Assembly (NCBI GenBank): GCA_034659075.1
Contig: JAYEGM010000222.1
Span: 1 to 64,000, forward strand
From: BMS3Bbin11 sp034659075
Lineage (GTDB): Bacteria; Pseudomonadota; Gammaproteobacteria; BMS3Bbin11
Length of the DNA: 64,000 nt
Reading direction: 5' to 3'
In this document: positions 54,511-62,889 of the stretch, piece after piece
Layout: each line of letters begins with the position of its first letter
Position numbering within the stretch: the stretch's first letter is position 1
The notes under the pieces: generated by a model
Seen by the model: the letters and a program-made list of their open reading frames with translations, nothing else
Databases searched by the model: none
Told to the model about the DNA's origin: nothing
Made by a program: the position numbers and the translations under genes

Positions 54511-55206
54511 ATGAGTAGGAAAATTGCCATCGTTGAGGATGACCCTGATCAACGCGAAAACTATGCTGATGCCATGACTATGCATGGCTTTGAAGTAACC
54601 ACCTACCCAAACAGGCCTGAAGCCCTGAAGGGCTTCAAGAACGAACTGCCAGATCTGGCCATTCTGGACATCATGCTGGAAGACGAGCCGGATGGCGGGT
54701 TCGACCTGTGCCGGGAGCTGCGAAGCATGTCCAGGAACCTGCCTATTATTTTCCTGACTGCTCGCGATAATGATATTGACACCGTTTCAGGCTTGCGCCT
54801 GGATGCCTGGGATTACCTCACCAAGCCGGTAAATTTACAGTACCTGGCGGTACGCGTGTCCTCATTATTCCGTATTGTAGATACCCTGAGTGCGCGCACA
54901 GTAGACGAAGACAAGGTCTATCGACTGGGTGATTTGATGGTTGACCAGCAAAGCATGTCCATCGCCTGGAAAGGCCAGCCATTGAATCTGACACTGACAG
55001 AATACTGGCTGGTCGAATCAATGTCACGGCATCCCGGCCACGTCCGCACCTATGACCACATGATGCAGGTTACCCGGCAAAGCATGGTTGAGCGAAATAC
55101 TATCAATGGCTACATCAGGAGAATTCGCAACAAGTTCAAGGCGCAGGACAGTAAGTTTGATGCCATTCAAACCGTTTTTGGCGTGGGCTACCGCTGGAAA
55201 GCCTAG
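54511..55206 (+). CDS. pdsR: Response regulator of the proteobacterial dedicated sortase type
   Basis: OmpR-class response regulator with a receiver domain (phospho-acceptor D53 in LAILDIMLEDEPDGG, conserved K105 in YLTKPVN, switch T in FLTARDND) and a winged-helix output domain (LTLTEYWLVESMSRHPGHVRTYDHMM, NTINGYIRRIRNKFK). I chose the ATG at 54511, preceded by GGAG nine bases upstream; an in-frame ATG at 54496 would add five residues. The sequence, with DEPDGGFDLCRELRS, resembles PdsR, which accompanies sortase loci in marine proteobacteria. The kinase gene follows after 21 bases. Confidence 0.85.
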   Translation: MSRKIAIVEDDPDQRENYADAMTMHGFEVTTYPNRPEALKGFKNELPDLAILDIMLEDEPDGGFDLCRELRSMSRNLPIIFLTARDNDIDTVSGLRLDAWDYLTKPVNLQYLAVRVSSLFRIVDTLSARTVDEDKVYRLGDLMVDQQSMSIAWKGQPLNLTLTEYWLVESMSRHPGHVRTYDHMMQVTRQSMVERNTINGYIRRIRNKFKAQDSKFDAIQTVFGVGYRWKA

Positions 55207-55227
55207 AAGAACTAAGGAATTCCTTCA

Positions 55228-57387
55228 ATGATTCGGGTAAGTATCCGCTACAAATTACTGCTGGTCGTGCTGACCCTGCTGCTGATTCCCTGGATGGGCT
55301 ACCAATACGTAAGGGAAATGAAAACGTTTGCCCTGCAGGGACAGGAAGAAGCACTGTTGCTGACCGCGGGTGCCATCGCCACCGTACTGCACGACCGACC
55401 TGAACTATTTTCGTCTGAGAAAATCGTCCCTGCTACAGATAGAGAAATTGGTGATCTTCGGGTAATGAGACTTGACCATCCCTTAACGATGGACGGTAAA
55501 CTTGATGACTGGGGACGACTGGCTGAAAATGCCGGTCATTACTCCGTGCCCAGGTATTTAAAAAAGCCTGGCGGTCATGAAAAAGATCTGTCTTATAAGC
55601 ATGTACTCGGCAGCTGGGGACGTTATCTGTATGCATTGTTCATCGTGCAGGACGACAAGGTCACGTACCGGGACACTAGCTATCGTCGACTGGATAACAG
55701 CGATCATCTGCGGATTTATTTACGTAATGAAAAGGACACAATGACCCAGTTTGCTGCAGTGGCCGCTAAACCCGGCCGGATGGATGTATACGCTATGGAT
55801 GAAGAATGGCGTTACCCGATTACCGGTGACCCAATCTACAGCATCGTCAGCTATTTCAGGCCACTGGAAAATGGCTATGCCATAGAACTTAGAATCCCGG
55901 GCAATATGGTGTCCGATGATACCCGCCTGGCGATCGCAATTGCTGATGTAGATGACGTAAAAAAACGAAAGGTGGAAACTGTACTCGGTACTTCTACCGC
56001 CAAAAACACGACTGATCCTGGCAGAGTACGGATACCTTCCCCGGAGATTGACAGGATTCTCCGGGGCCTGGACAAACCCGGCACCAGAATCTGGATCATT
56101 GACCAGAATAAATATGTCCGGGCTCTGGTCGGTGACCTTTCAACTCCACAGAACAGGGAAATCAAGCTCAGTGGCTCCAACATGAAGTCGCTGCAACAGT
56201 GGATGAATAAATTTCTTGGACCCGTTTTCAGGATAATACTGAATACCCCGGTGACCGAGTTTAAAGACCTGCCCGATGATACACGCACACGAAACGAGGC
56301 TGTTATCTATCAGGTACTGGAAGGAAAACCGGCAACAGACAGGCGCGCCAGTGTTGACCAGCAGGCTGAACTGCTCATGGCAGCACACCCCATTTTAAAT
56401 AATGACAAAATCATGGGTGCTGTGATTGTCGAACGCAGCAGTAATAATGTCGTCGACCTGCAAAACCAGCTGCTGCAAAACCTGATTGCTGTAACGGTGA
56501 TTGTGTTCGCACTTGTGGGTGCGGCCCTGATGACCTTTGCCTGGCGACTGACCCGGCGCATTAGACGCCTCAGCAGAGCCAGCGGCCATGCCATCAACCC
56601 GGAGGGGCGGCTACGAATGGAGCATGGGCTACCCGATACAAATGCCGGAGATGAAATCGGTGACCTGTCACGCAGTATATCGGGCATGCTGAAACGCCTG
56701 ACACATTACACACGGTATCTTGAACGCATGCCAGACACCCTTGCCCATGAGCTTAACAACCCGCTAAACGTCGTCAATTCCTCACTGGAGAACCTTGGCA
56801 CACAGCATCCAGATATTGCACAAAGCAAGTATATGTCACGCGCCCGAAACGGAGTAAACAGACTGGGCTCGTTACTGGCCAGCCTGACTGAAGCCGGCAA
56901 CCTGGAAGAGGCGCTGGAAACCGAGCACCACGAAAAATTTAACCTCAATAAAATGCTGGCCATGCTCATCGAGGGCTACCAGGAAAGCCACCCGGAATTC
57001 AAACAGGGCTTCATCACCCAGCTGCCCGAACATCAGGTAATCCTCGAAGGCAGCCCTGATCATATTGCGCAAATGATGGACAAACTGCTGGATAATGCAA
57101 TGGACTTTTGTGCACCTCGGCAACCGGTATCATTTTCACTCAGCATCTGGCACCAACAGGCCATCATCAAGGTTATGAACATCGGCAAGACCTTACCCGA
57201 AGGTATGGAAGAACGGCTATTCGACCCCATGATTTCACTGCGTCAATCAGGTGAATCACGCTCTCACCTGGGCATGGGATTGCACATCGTACGACTTATA
57301 GCCACAGCGCATGGCGGCACAGTAGATGCCAGGAATAATGAAGCGGGGAACGGGGTGGTGTTCGAGGTCAGACTGCCGTTGGCTTAA
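55228..57387 (+). CDS. pdsS: Membrane sensor histidine kinase of the PdsS type
   Basis: The 719 residues contain a first TM helix (KLLLVVLTLLLIPWMGYQY), a large periplasmic part of about 390 residues resembling a carbohydrate-binding beta-sandwich (RLDHPLTMDGKLDDWGRL, DNSDHLRIYLRN), and a second TM helix (LIAVTVIVFALVGAALMTFAW). HAMP, the phospho-acceptor H507 in LAHELNNPLNVVNSSL, and the ATPase domain with N and G boxes (KLLDNAMDF, SHLGMGLHIVRLIATAHGG) follow. This layout matches the histidine kinase of dedicated sortase systems. No sortase or target protein gene lies in the window. Confidence 0.85.
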   Translation: MIRVSIRYKLLLVVLTLLLIPWMGYQYVREMKTFALQGQEEALLLTAGAIATVLHDRPELFSSEKIVPATDREIGDLRVMRLDHPLTMDGKLDDWGRLAENAGHYSVPRYLKKPGGHEKDLSYKHVLGSWGRYLYALFIVQDDKVTYRDTSYRRLDNSDHLRIYLRNEKDTMTQFAAVAAKPGRMDVYAMDEEWRYPITGDPIYSIVSYFRPLENGYAIELRIPGNMVSDDTRLAIAIADVDDVKKRKVETVLGTSTAKNTTDPGRVRIPSPEIDRILRGLDKPGTRIWIIDQNKYVRALVGDLSTPQNREIKLSGSNMKSLQQWMNKFLGPVFRIILNTPVTEFKDLPDDTRTRNEAVIYQVLEGKPATDRRASVDQQAELLMAAHPILNNDKIMGAVIVERSSNNVVDLQNQLLQNLIAVTVIVFALVGAALMTFAWRLTRRIRRLSRASGHAINPEGRLRMEHGLPDTNAGDEIGDLSRSISGMLKRLTHYTRYLERMPDTLAHELNNPLNVVNSSLENLGTQHPDIAQSKYMSRARNGVNRLGSLLASLTEAGNLEEALETEHHEKFNLNKMLAMLIEGYQESHPEFKQGFITQLPEHQVILEGSPDHIAQMMDKLLDNAMDFCAPRQPVSFSLSIWHQQAIIKVMNIGKTLPEGMEERLFDPMISLRQSGESRSHLGMGLHIVRLIATAHGGTVDARNNEAGNGVVFEVRLPLA

Positions 57388-57398
57388 ATCGTAAAAAC

Positions 57399-57800
57399 TT
57401 ATTTTTTCAGGCTGCTCTGGTCCCAATGCACGGTGCAATCAAGCAGAGACAGTACTGAAATCAGGTCATTGCGGCTACCGCGACCCAGAATTTCTACCGG
57501 ACGATGGTTATCCAGATGACGGTTTTTCTGTTTGATCCAGAACATGGCCATTTGAGGATTGGTCGGATAAGTGGTTCTTAAGGCATCACTGATATGCGCC
57601 AGAAGTGAGACCCGCTGCTGGATCTGTTCATCATCAGGGAAAGGCTTGTTCTCGCGGTGCTGGCGCAATGTACGCGTGCGCGTGCCTTCTGGAAACCCCA
57701 AAACCCGTATCTGCTGCTCTGCATCCAGTCCGAACTGGTCAAGCATACGAATTATGCCCTGTGTCTGCTGCATCTTTTTTTCCTGTAAGTCCTGATCCAT
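57399..57800 (-). CDS. Antitoxin-like protein with MbcA/ParS-type C-terminal region
   Basis: The 133-residue protein starts at the ATG at 57800, preceded by a GAGGGTGAGAG ribosome-binding stretch. A helical N-terminal region is followed by a C-terminal block (MAMFWIKQKNRHLDNHRPVEILGRGSRNDLISVLSLLD) with the pattern of the toxin-binding domain of Xre/MbcA/ParS antitoxins. No RES-domain or other toxin gene adjoins it, so it may be an orphan regulator. Family assignment is tentative. Confidence 0.65.
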   Translation of the reverse strand: MDQDLQEKKMQQTQGIIRMLDQFGLDAEQQIRVLGFPEGTRTRTLRQHRENKPFPDDEQIQQRVSLLAHISDALRTTYPTNPQMAMFWIKQKNRHLDNHRPVEILGRGSRNDLISVLSLLDCTVHWDQSSLKK

Positions 57801-57899
57801 AACTCTCACCCTCAATAGAGCCCGAAATTATACCTGACTTTATTCATCAGGTATAATCATACACATTATTTCAGGGGATATATCAGGAATATAATTAAA

Positions 57900-58103
57900 A
57901 TGAAATGGATAGATAAACTGTCATGGCCGGTGGTGATTGTAATAACCGCCACACTGGGTCTTGCACCCTTTTCTCCACAACCTCATGTAGTCGAAAAGCT
58001 GGCTATGCTGCTCAATGGAACACTGTCCAGACCCATTGATATATTCGACCTTCTGCTGCATGGTACGCCGTGGGTTTTTCTTGGATATGGGGAAAGAAGC
58101 TAA
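57900..58103 (+). CDS. Small membrane protein
   Basis: A 67-residue protein with one N-terminal helix (WPVVIVITATLGLAPFSP) and a hydrophobic C-terminal stretch (IFDLLLHGTPWVFLG). The pattern LGLAPFxPxPHxVEKLxMLxxGxLxRPIDIFDLLLH is one I know from small conserved proteins in gammaproteobacteria, often labelled RND transporter without evidence. It lies in the gap between the antitoxin-like gene and the ABC ATPase gene. Confidence 0.7.
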   Translation: MKWIDKLSWPVVIVITATLGLAPFSPQPHVVEKLAMLLNGTLSRPIDIFDLLLHGTPWVFLGYGERS

Positions 58104-58123
58104 ATGAAAGTATTACGTTTTAT

Positions 58124-58164
58124 GGTTTAGGTTTTACGTAAAACCTAATACCTAAAACCTAAAA
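58124..58164. repeat. AGGTTTT/AACCTAA palindrome and CCTAAAA heptamers
   Basis: A perfect 22-base palindrome (TTAGGTTTTAC and GTAAAACCTAA, 58127-58148) is followed by CCTAATA, CCTAAAA, CCTAAAA (58144-58164). It belongs to the same heptamer style as the arrays near recN, bamE and 34294. It fills part of the 58104-58372 gap. Confidence 0.75.
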
Positions 58165-58242
58165 CATCTGTCCTTCATCCAGCTCTTCCATGTGACAGGT
58201 AGCATTTCTGTGAGGTTTGTCATCAGGCTTCATTTCGGCCAT
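58159..58242 (-). CDS. Possible 27-residue small protein
   Basis: A short frame reads MAEMKPDDKPHRNATCHMEE and ends in TAG inside the heptamer repeat. It has coding-like codons and three residues (His, Cys, His) that might bind a metal. Only a weak GGTG lies upstream of the ATG. It could be chance. Confidence 0.25.
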   Translation of the reverse strand: MAEMKPDDKPHRNATCHMEELDEGQMF

Positions 58243-58372
58243 AGTGCACCATATTTTTTAAAATCGTGACCTTATAATCTGAAATAAACATCGTGTCTCA
58301 GAAAAATTGTCGAGTGCGGCTTTACATCATAATCCAGTACAGTCTGCTATCAAAATGAGATCCTGAAATTCC

Positions 58373-59149
58373 ATGTCAGTCCCACCTTCTTCTCATCTTC
58401 TAAAAATCTCAGACCTGACCGTGGCGATTGGAGATCAGATACTTTGCCGGTCATTATCTATTGACATGTCTGCAGGTGAGTCCTGGGCTATTCTCGGTTC
58501 GAATGGTTCGGGTAAAACCACTCTATTGCTTACCCTGGCCGGCCTGCGAGATGCCCGGTCAGGGGAAATACGGCTGCAGGGGAAAAAAATTTCATCCTAC
58601 AGTCCGCGGCAACTCGCTACCCTGCGCAGCATGCTTTTTCAAAAAACAGATGATGCCTTCCCCACCATGGTTATGGAGACTGTGCTATCCGGACGCCACC
58701 CGCACATCCCCTACTGGCAAACCGAGACAATTGAGGATTTCAGAATTGCCCAACAGGCACTGGACAAGGTCGACATGTCTGGCTTTGAAGATCGTGACAT
58801 CAACAGCCTTTCCGGCGGCGAACGTCAGCGTGTCTCGATTGCAGCCTGTCTGGCACAGAAATCACCAATCCGTATGTTTGATGAACCTGCCAATCACCTG
58901 GACATGAAACATCAGAATAGCATCCTGCAGTTGATCAGTGAAAACTATCAGCACCTGAATCTGGTGGTACTACAGGATATAAATCAGGCATGGCGATATT
59001 GCAGTCATGCCTTGTTGCTGTACCCGGATGGCTCGGTCGAAACGGGCAGCATTAAAGATATGCTGGTCATTGAAAAACTTGAAGCTCTGTATGGTTGTAA
59101 GTTGAAGATTGTTCAGGATGGGAATGATCGGATATTTGTTCATTCATAG
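58373..59149 (+). CDS. ABC transporter ATP-binding protein with altered H-loop
   Basis: A 258-residue ABC ATPase of the iron/cobalamin-importer branch by sequence. Walker A is GSNGSGKTT (42-50), the Q-loop Q90 lies in MLFQKTDD, the signature is LSGGERQRV (146-154), and Walker B ends RMFDEPANHLD with D170 and E171. The usual switch histidine is replaced by Gln (Q201 in VVLQDINQA), which normally lowers or changes ATP hydrolysis. No permease or binding-protein gene is adjacent. It may be a divergent importer ATPase serving a distant permease. Confidence 0.88.
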   Translation: MSVPPSSHLLKISDLTVAIGDQILCRSLSIDMSAGESWAILGSNGSGKTTLLLTLAGLRDARSGEIRLQGKKISSYSPRQLATLRSMLFQKTDDAFPTMVMETVLSGRHPHIPYWQTETIEDFRIAQQALDKVDMSGFEDRDINSLSGGERQRVSIAACLAQKSPIRMFDEPANHLDMKHQNSILQLISENYQHLNLVVLQDINQAWRYCSHALLLYPDGSVETGSIKDMLVIEKLEALYGCKLKIVQDGNDRIFVHS

Positions 59150-59190
59150 TGGGGCTAAAGTTCAGACTAAGGATAAAAGATAAAACCGTC

Positions 59191-59215
59191 ATTCCGGCAT
59201 GCTTTTAGCCGGAAT
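59191..59215. repeat. TTCCGGC hairpin repeat (copy 2)
   Basis: ATTCCGGC and GCCGGAAT form a perfect stem with a nine-base loop, preceded by CGTC and followed by CCATC. Same family as the copy at 43803. It lies between the convergent ABC ATPase and glycosylase genes. Confidence 0.65.
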
Positions 59216-59258
59216 CCATCAAATTAAAAAAACTGGATTTGCTTTCCCCCTTTCCTCC

Positions 59259-59807
59259 TTAGCCCTTAGTCTTATCCGTTGACCTCCCATCCCCTTCGTC
59301 TACCTCCACCAAAATCCTTCGCCACTGCTCAAGCTTCTCATCAAAACGCATCGCCGCATATGCCGGGCTGGTAGAAGGCAGCTTTTGATAACGCAGCTCG
59401 CAAGAATAAATCTCTTTCTGGCAGAGAACATGTTTTTTATATAATCGCTCAGCAGTACCGCCATTAAAGTAGACACATCTAATCGAGCGATGAGCAGAAA
59501 ATAATCGGACAAAATCATTCGCCTGCTCAGTAGCAGTCTCGATGCTCGAATCCAGACTGCCAACCCTATTGCAGGTTTTCAATACATCCCAGACAGCCAG
59601 GCCACAGTCCGTAAGCCTTGTACAACGTTCATCATAGTCGCTGCCCCGTTCGATATCGAGCAGCTCTTGCATAATCGGCCAGAACGCATTTCTGGGGTGC
59701 GCATAGTATTGCTGCTGTCGTAAAGAAGCCACGCCCGGCATGGATCCCAGAATCAGAACTCTGCAATTTTCCTGCACCACAGGATCAAAGCTTCTTAAAA
59801 GGGCCAT
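59259..59807 (-). CDS. Hypoxanthine-DNA glycosylase-type protein
   Basis: The protein is a Mug/UDG-superfamily DNA glycosylase of the type annotated as hypoxanthine-DNA glycosylase. Motif GSMPGVASLRQQQYYAHPRN, then AFWPIMQELL, and GLAVWDVLKTCNRVGSLDSS show the active-site region; LPSTSPAYAAM is the later motif. I start at the ATG at 59807 (MALLRSFDPVVQENC), so it overlaps the egtB end by 13 bases; a longer upstream frame exists but is part of egtB sequence. Length is 182 residues. It removes deaminated bases such as hypoxanthine by inference from the family. Confidence 0.85.
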   Translation of the reverse strand: MALLRSFDPVVQENCRVLILGSMPGVASLRQQQYYAHPRNAFWPIMQELLDIERGSDYDERCTRLTDCGLAVWDVLKTCNRVGSLDSSIETATEQANDFVRLFSAHRSIRCVYFNGGTAERLYKKHVLCQKEIYSCELRYQKLPSTSPAYAAMRFDEKLEQWRRILVEVDEGDGRSTDKTKG

Positions 59808-60973
59808 ACATCTCTTGCCAGGCGCAAGCCGGCAAACATATGGCGTTTTTCCGGCTGGTAGAAGTTGCGAAATGATGGGTGGCAAACAGTCTTTCCTGAA
59901 AACCGACTATTACCTTTTAATGTGTAATGATTGCCATCAAACCAGGGACTGGAATAGCGTTCATACGGGAAGGCCTTGAAGCCCGGATAGGGGAAAAAGG
60001 TATTGGCGCACCATTCCCACACTTCTCCGGTCGACTTATTTAACACAGGATCTGATGCCACTGCAGCCTCCCATTCGTGTTCATGCGGTAATCGGCAAGC
60101 CGCATAACGTGCAAAAGCATCCGCTTCATACCAGCTAATTCCCGAAACAGCTGCATCGGGATCAATATCTACAACCCCCTCTGGGCTTATTTCACACCAG
60201 TTTTCTGATTTATCACGCAGCCAGAATTCAGGTGCATGTAATTGTCTCTCTGTTATCCATTGCCAGCCAGCCCTGCTCCAGAAACTTTTTTGCTGATAAC
60301 CGGCGGCCTGCATAAAACCCAGATACTCGGCATTACTGACCGGTTTCTCAGCAAGTTGATAAGCAGCAAGCTCTGTTTCATGTACCGGTTGTTCATTATC
60401 ACAGGCCAGAACATCATTGGAGCCGACTTCGTATCTACCTTGTTCAAACGATGCTTCTGGCAACGCGGGTCCGTGTGCATCAAAGCTTTTAACCATTGAA
60501 TTTGTTACAGATGCCGTTCCAAGGGCTTTCTGATGCAGTGCCATCTGCATCGTTTCCAGGTGCTGTTCGCCGTGCTGGAGCAGAAACCAGCCAATATAAT
60601 CATATTCCAGCAGCGGATGCTTCTGTTGCCTGGATAGTTTTTCGAATAACAGGACGGACAATAAATTTTCCGCATCAGAAAAGTCATGCTGCAGACGTGA
60701 AAAGTCAGTCATCCCCGGCAACTCACCGCGTTCAGACTTAGCTATCATTTCCGGAAAATAACAGTGATGAAAACCTGCAGTTCTGCTGTTGTCATTCAGC
60801 AAAACTTCGCGCAACCAGTACTGCTCGATAAACGCAACATGTGCAAGATGCCAGCCCAACTGACTGAGATCAGCGTGATACTGATTACGCAATTCTGCCT
60901 CAGAACAGGTGGAAAACTGTTTTATCAGCCGATCATGTAGAGATGAAAGACCCTCTGCAACTGATGTATTCAC
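59795..60973 (-). CDS. egtB: Ergothioneine biosynthesis protein EgtB
   Basis: EgtB is the non-heme iron enzyme that oxidises and joins hercynine (trimethylhistidine) with a thiol donor to form a sulfoxide. The DinB-like N-terminal domain has the iron ligands H134 and H138 (QHGEQHLET) and a third histidine in WHLAHVAFIEQYWL. The C-terminal formylglycine-generating-enzyme-like domain shows VSNAEYLGFMQAAGY, GISWYEADAFARYAACRLPHEHEWEAA and FRNFYQPEKRHMFAGLRLARD. The start is GTG and overlaps the egtC stop by four bases. Confidence 0.95.
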   Translation of the reverse strand: MNTSVAEGLSSLHDRLIKQFSTCSEAELRNQYHADLSQLGWHLAHVAFIEQYWLREVLLNDNSRTAGFHHCYFPEMIAKSERGELPGMTDFSRLQHDFSDAENLLSVLLFEKLSRQQKHPLLEYDYIGWFLLQHGEQHLETMQMALHQKALGTASVTNSMVKSFDAHGPALPEASFEQGRYEVGSNDVLACDNEQPVHETELAAYQLAEKPVSNAEYLGFMQAAGYQQKSFWSRAGWQWITERQLHAPEFWLRDKSENWCEISPEGVVDIDPDAAVSGISWYEADAFARYAACRLPHEHEWEAAVASDPVLNKSTGEVWEWCANTFFPYPGFKAFPYERYSSPWFDGNHYTLKGNSRFSGKTVCHPSFRNFYQPEKRHMFAGLRLARDVWPF

Positions 60974-61749
60974 AAATGGATTTCTACCGGCACATTACCG
61001 CCGTCAAAAACCATTAATGACTGCGGTGTCACTTCTGTCCAGTCCGCATCATCCGTCAACGGCTCAGAGGCAACCAGACAGGCGCCGGGAAATGGCGGGG
61101 GATTTAGTGAGTAATATAACGAAGGACAGTTTCCATTGATTGCACAGCGCATCGCCCAGATTTTCCCGGGGACAGCAATGATTATATTTAACAGACCGCG
61201 TTCATCTTTTAACCAGGCTTTTAATCGCGAAACCATTTCAATCAATGCCGCAGCCGGGTCATTTGTATTCATTTCCCACATGATTTGCTTAAACAGGATG
61301 AACAAGTGCTCTGAATCGGTATTGCCTTCGATAAAATCCTCGAATTCAGGTTTAAATTCTCGCCGTAAACATGAACGAAGTGTGCGTGAAAATTTATTAA
61401 TATAACCGTTATGCATGAACTGAAATTTTTCATCCGCATAAGGCATGGTATTGGCAAGATTGATCGGGATATTTGTCGTGGCACTGCGCACAACAGCTAC
61501 CCAGGTATCAGATTTCAACCCTCGGCCTAACTCAGGCAAATTCGGATCGGTCCAGATAGGCATGGTCTGTCGATATCGTAATGGCTGACCCATCTGATCA
61601 AACCAGCCAAAGCCGTAGCCATCAGCATTCAGCCTGGCTTCTATCATTTCTCTGGGAGCCCATGACTGCTTCACCAGGCTATGCTCCGGCTTGAGCAGCA
61701 TTTCTTCTAGCCGCAAAGCAGGACCAATATAAGCTGCAAGTCTGCACAT
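60970..61749 (-). CDS. egtC: Ergothioneine biosynthesis amidohydrolase EgtC
   Basis: EgtC is a class II glutamine-amidotransferase-fold enzyme that removes the glutamate from the gamma-glutamyl hercynylcysteine sulfoxide made by EgtB. The N-terminal nucleophile Cys2 is visible in MCRLAAYIGP. Fold blocks DGYGFGWF, RSATTNIPINLANTMPY and FMHNGYINKF are present, and the tail ends WTEVTPQSLMVFDGGNVPVEIH. Length is 259. It is the first gene of the egtC-egtB-glycosylase operon and is divergent from egtD. Confidence 0.93.
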   Translation of the reverse strand: MCRLAAYIGPALRLEEMLLKPEHSLVKQSWAPREMIEARLNADGYGFGWFDQMGQPLRYRQTMPIWTDPNLPELGRGLKSDTWVAVVRSATTNIPINLANTMPYADEKFQFMHNGYINKFSRTLRSCLRREFKPEFEDFIEGNTDSEHLFILFKQIMWEMNTNDPAAALIEMVSRLKAWLKDERGLLNIIIAVPGKIWAMRCAINGNCPSLYYSLNPPPFPGACLVASEPLTDDADWTEVTPQSLMVFDGGNVPVEIHL

Positions 61750-61825
61750 AATTCTCTCTGAAACTTTATTAGACAGTAAACTGTCACTTAGTATAATGAA
61801 AAATAATTAAAAACAAAGGAATGCT

Positions 61826-62830
61826 ATGCAAGAAGCTGTAAAAATTGACTCAAGCCGGTTTCAGTTAAACCGGCTATCACCGGAACAGCATCTAGATTCA
61901 CTGGTAGAGGACATCTACGCAGGTTTGCTGAGCCGCCCCCGCAGCTTGCCGCCAAAGTACTTCTATGATGAGCGCGGCTCTATGCTATTTGATCAGATTT
62001 GCCAGACCAATGAGTATTACCTGACGCGAGCTGAATCCGCACTTTTAAAGAAGCATGCCGATGAGATCGTCGCCACTGTAAGGCCAACGGCTATTGTTGA
62101 ATACGGCAGTGGCACATCCGAAAAAACCGAGCTGCTTATTCAGGCAGCCAATCAGCATTACGACTGGTTGCATTACCTGCCGCTGGATGTCTGCGAAGAA
62201 ATACTGATTGAGTCGTCGAAGCGTCTGTTAGACAGATATCCCTGGTTATCCATTGATGCATGGCATGGTGACTTTTTACATGATATGCAACTATTCAATA
62301 ATAGTCATACACGCAGCCTTTATACTTTTCTTGGCAGCTCCTTAGGTAATTTTTCATATGATGAGGCCAGCCAGTTTTTGCGCGATGTGAGAAATACAGC
62401 CTATGACGATGACTGGTTTCTGCTGGGTATTGATATGGTCAAAGATCACAGCATCCTGAATGCTGCCTATAATGACATTGAGGGATACACAGCAGCATTT
62501 AACCTTAATCTGCTGAATGTACTGAACCAGGCACTTGATGGTAATTTTAATACTGAAAAATTCGAACACCACGCTTTTTTTGATGTTGATAATTCCCGTG
62601 TCGAAATGCGTTTACGCTCCTGTTGCCGGCAAACCGTTATACTCCGGGATATTGATTTAAAGATAGATTTCGAGGATGGCGAACACATTACTACGGAATA
62701 CAGCCGGAAATACACAGCCGACTCGATACACCAGCTATTGACCAGCACCGGCTTCTCTCCAGAGCATATATACACGGGTGACAACAATGAATTTATGCTG
62801 ATCCTTTCTCGATGTTCAAAAGCCGATTAA
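61826..62830 (+). CDS. egtD: Histidine N-alpha-methyltransferase EgtD
   Basis: EgtD trimethylates histidine to hercynine, the first ergothioneine step, using SAM. The 334 residues carry the family blocks PPKYFYDERGSMLFDQICQTNEYYLTRAE, the SAM-site AIVEYGSGTSEKT, and FLGSSLGNFSYDEASQFL. Further C-terminal blocks such as NLNLLNVLNQAL are present. AAAGGA precedes the ATG at a good distance. It is divergent from egtC with a 76-base shared promoter region, so the three egt genes can be coregulated. egtA and egtE are not in the window. Confidence 0.95.
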   Translation: MQEAVKIDSSRFQLNRLSPEQHLDSLVEDIYAGLLSRPRSLPPKYFYDERGSMLFDQICQTNEYYLTRAESALLKKHADEIVATVRPTAIVEYGSGTSEKTELLIQAANQHYDWLHYLPLDVCEEILIESSKRLLDRYPWLSIDAWHGDFLHDMQLFNNSHTRSLYTFLGSSLGNFSYDEASQFLRDVRNTAYDDDWFLLGIDMVKDHSILNAAYNDIEGYTAAFNLNLLNVLNQALDGNFNTEKFEHHAFFDVDNSRVEMRLRSCCRQTVILRDIDLKIDFEDGEHITTEYSRKYTADSIHQLLTSTGFSPEHIYTGDNNEFMLILSRCSKAD

Positions 62831-62889
62831 GAATAATAGTTCAAAGTTGGAAGACAGAAGACAATAGGGTATAAAATAACTCTCTTCTT

